Source of the DNA: Streptomyces blattellae
GTDB taxonomy: Bacteria; Actinomycetota; Actinomycetes; Streptomycetales; Streptomycetaceae
Direction: 5' to 3'
DNA length: 64,000 nt
Assembly: GCF_009709555.1 (NCBI RefSeq)
Contig: NZ_WJBG01000253.1
Span: 62,001-126,000 of the forward strand
A program made the translations under genes and the position numbers. The number at the start of each line of letters is the position of its first letter. Within the stretch, counting starts at the first letter, position 1. The notes under the pieces were generated by a model, which had not been told where the DNA came from, ran no database searches, and worked only from the letters and a program-made list of their open reading frames with translations. Positions 63,136 through 64,000 of the stretch are shown here, piece after piece.

Positions 63136-63768
63136 ATTACCGGCAACCGGCAGACGAGCTGGGCGTTCGCCGACGCCTATGTCGCCGAGGACGAAGCCCT
63201 GCGCTGGGCCCGTGACCGGGCCCGCGAGGCGGGGCTGCGCTCGGTGTCGCCCGGCACGGGCGCCGCGCTGCGGATGCTCGCCGCCACCGTGGACGCCAAG
63301 GCGGTCGCGGAGATCGGTACCGGCACCGGCGTCTCCGGGATCAATCTGCTGCACGGCATGCGGCCGGACGGGGTACTGACCACCGTCGACCCCGAGCCGG
63401 AGCACCAGCAGTTCGCCCGCCAGGCCTTCCGCGCCTCCGGCTTCGCCAGCAACCGGTCCCGCTTCATCCCCGGCCGCGCCCTCGACGTCCTGCCCCGTCT
63501 CGCCGATGCCGGCTACGACCTCGTCTTCTGCGACGGCGACCGGCAGGAGGTCATGGACTACCTCGCTGAATCGTTGCGCCTGCTGCGCCCCGGTGGCCTG
63601 GTCGTCTTCGAGGGCGTCTTCGCCAACGGCCGGACGGTGGACTCCGGACCGCAGCCGACCGAGGTGCTGCGGCTGCGGGAGCTGCTGCGCGCGGTGCGCG
63701 AGAGCCAGGAGCTGCTGCCGTCGCTGCTGCCGGTGGGCGACGGGCTGCTGTGCGCGGTCAAGCGGTGA
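63136..63768 (+). CDS. O-methyltransferase
   Basis: 210-aa SAM-dependent O-methyltransferase: motif I AEIGTGTGVSGINLL, motif II TTVDPEPEHQ, DLVFCDGDR and PGGLVVFEGV. No ATG, GTG or TTG lies in frame between the upstream stop (63055) and 63244, which would cut off the N-terminal helices. ATT 63136 follows AGGAGAGGGTC at ideal spacing. Homologues, as I recall, begin MITGNRQTSW; here GTG would be GTC. Confidence 0.8.
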   Translation: MTGNRQTSWAFADAYVAEDEALRWARDRAREAGLRSVSPGTGAALRMLAATVDAKAVAEIGTGTGVSGINLLHGMRPDGVLTTVDPEPEHQQFARQAFRASGFASNRSRFIPGRALDVLPRLADAGYDLVFCDGDRQEVMDYLAESLRLLRPGGLVVFEGVFANGRTVDSGPQPTEVLRLRELLRAVRESQELLPSLLPVGDGLLCAVKR

Positions 63769-63807
63769 CCGCACACCCGGGCCGGCCCTGACTGCCGTAC
63801 GGCAAGC

Positions 63808-63843
63808 AGCCGCCCCGGCACCTCACAGGATGCCGGGGCGGCT
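63808..63843. terminator. Bidirectional hairpin terminator
   Basis: Perfect 13-bp stem (63808-63820 / 63831-63843), 10-nt loop, between convergent genes ending at 63768 and 63867. Confidence 0.8.
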
Positions 63844-63866
63844 GAAAGGGTATGGTCGCTTGCGCG

Positions 63867-64000
63867 TCAGCCGACGACCTTCTTGAGGGCGTCGCCCAGC
63901 GCGTCGGCCTCGTCAGGGGTCAGCTCGACGACGAGCCGACCGCCGCCTTCGAGCGGAACGCGCATGACGATGCCCCGCCCCTCCTTGGTCACCTCGAGCG
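63867..64000 (-). CDS. DUF3117 protein (partial)
   Basis: Last ~44 codons of a DUF3117 protein (…VTKEGRGIVMRVPLEGGG; ADALGDALKKVVG end). The 5' end lies outside the window. Small conserved actinobacterial protein; function unknown. Confidence 0.85.
   Translation of the reverse strand, partial: LEVTKEGRGIVMRVPLEGGGRLVVELTPDEADALGDALKKVVG

Overview
The window is a very GC-rich chromosomal segment from a Streptomyces or close relative. Codons end overwhelmingly in G or C, GTG starts are common, and the actinobacterial markers WhiB/Wbl, mycoredoxin, AdnAB, UvrD2, DUF3107 and DUF3117 are all present. No rRNA, tRNA, insertion sequence, prophage or CRISPR array was seen. It reads as conserved core chromosome, not as an island.

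Layout. (1) 1-9.1 kb: a DUF2342 zincin-like protein overlapping a NUDIX hydrolase; three AIM24-domain proteins on the minus strand, one fused to a TerD domain; a YgjP-type metallopeptidase; an orphan ThiF-like E1 protein overlapping a UbiB/ABC1 kinase. (2) 8.9-23.6 kb: a DNA-repair and redox block: wblC/whiB7 with a long regulatory leader, UvrD2 helicase, mycoredoxin, NudC, an M20 dipeptidase, the AdnB and AdnA helicase-nucleases, and an alkyltransferase-like protein. (3) 23.7-31.1 kb: a large membrane protein joining a degenerate kinase domain to a lipid-flippase domain, two tandem secreted TAP-type peptidases, and MoeZ. (4) 31.2-39.1 kb: a minus-strand cluster resembling a reduced Pel exopolysaccharide locus (DUF3492/GT4 glycosyltransferase, polytopic membrane protein, sugar epimerase, spherulin-4 glycosidase-like protein), then a DUF3152 zincin and an alpha/beta hydrolase. 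(5) 39.3-50.8 kb: small conserved actinobacterial proteins, a TetR regulator, a ferritin-like protein, a DEAD-box RNA helicase that appears to start at CTG, an NYN nuclease-like protein, MarC, a PHP phosphoesterase and a SUFU-domain protein. (6) 51.2-64 kb: metal transport and envelope stress: CorA, MgtE-N/CBS, DUF1003, Mrp, TatB, HtrA-type protease, anti-sigma and ECF sigma factor, a divergent O-methyltransferase that seems to start at ATT, and a DUF3117 protein cut by the window edge. The sigma/anti-sigma/HtrA/TatB order matches the mycobacterial sigE-rseA-htrA-tatB locus.

The most interesting regulatory structures are the wblC leader (AT-tract promoter, leader ORF with a perfect SD, terminator hairpin), a 15-codon leader ORF with a strong SD ahead of corA, a 26-bp six-copy tandem repeat inside the Pel-like operon, two apparent non-canonical start codons (CTG, ATT), and dispersed palindromic repeats located between convergent genes.
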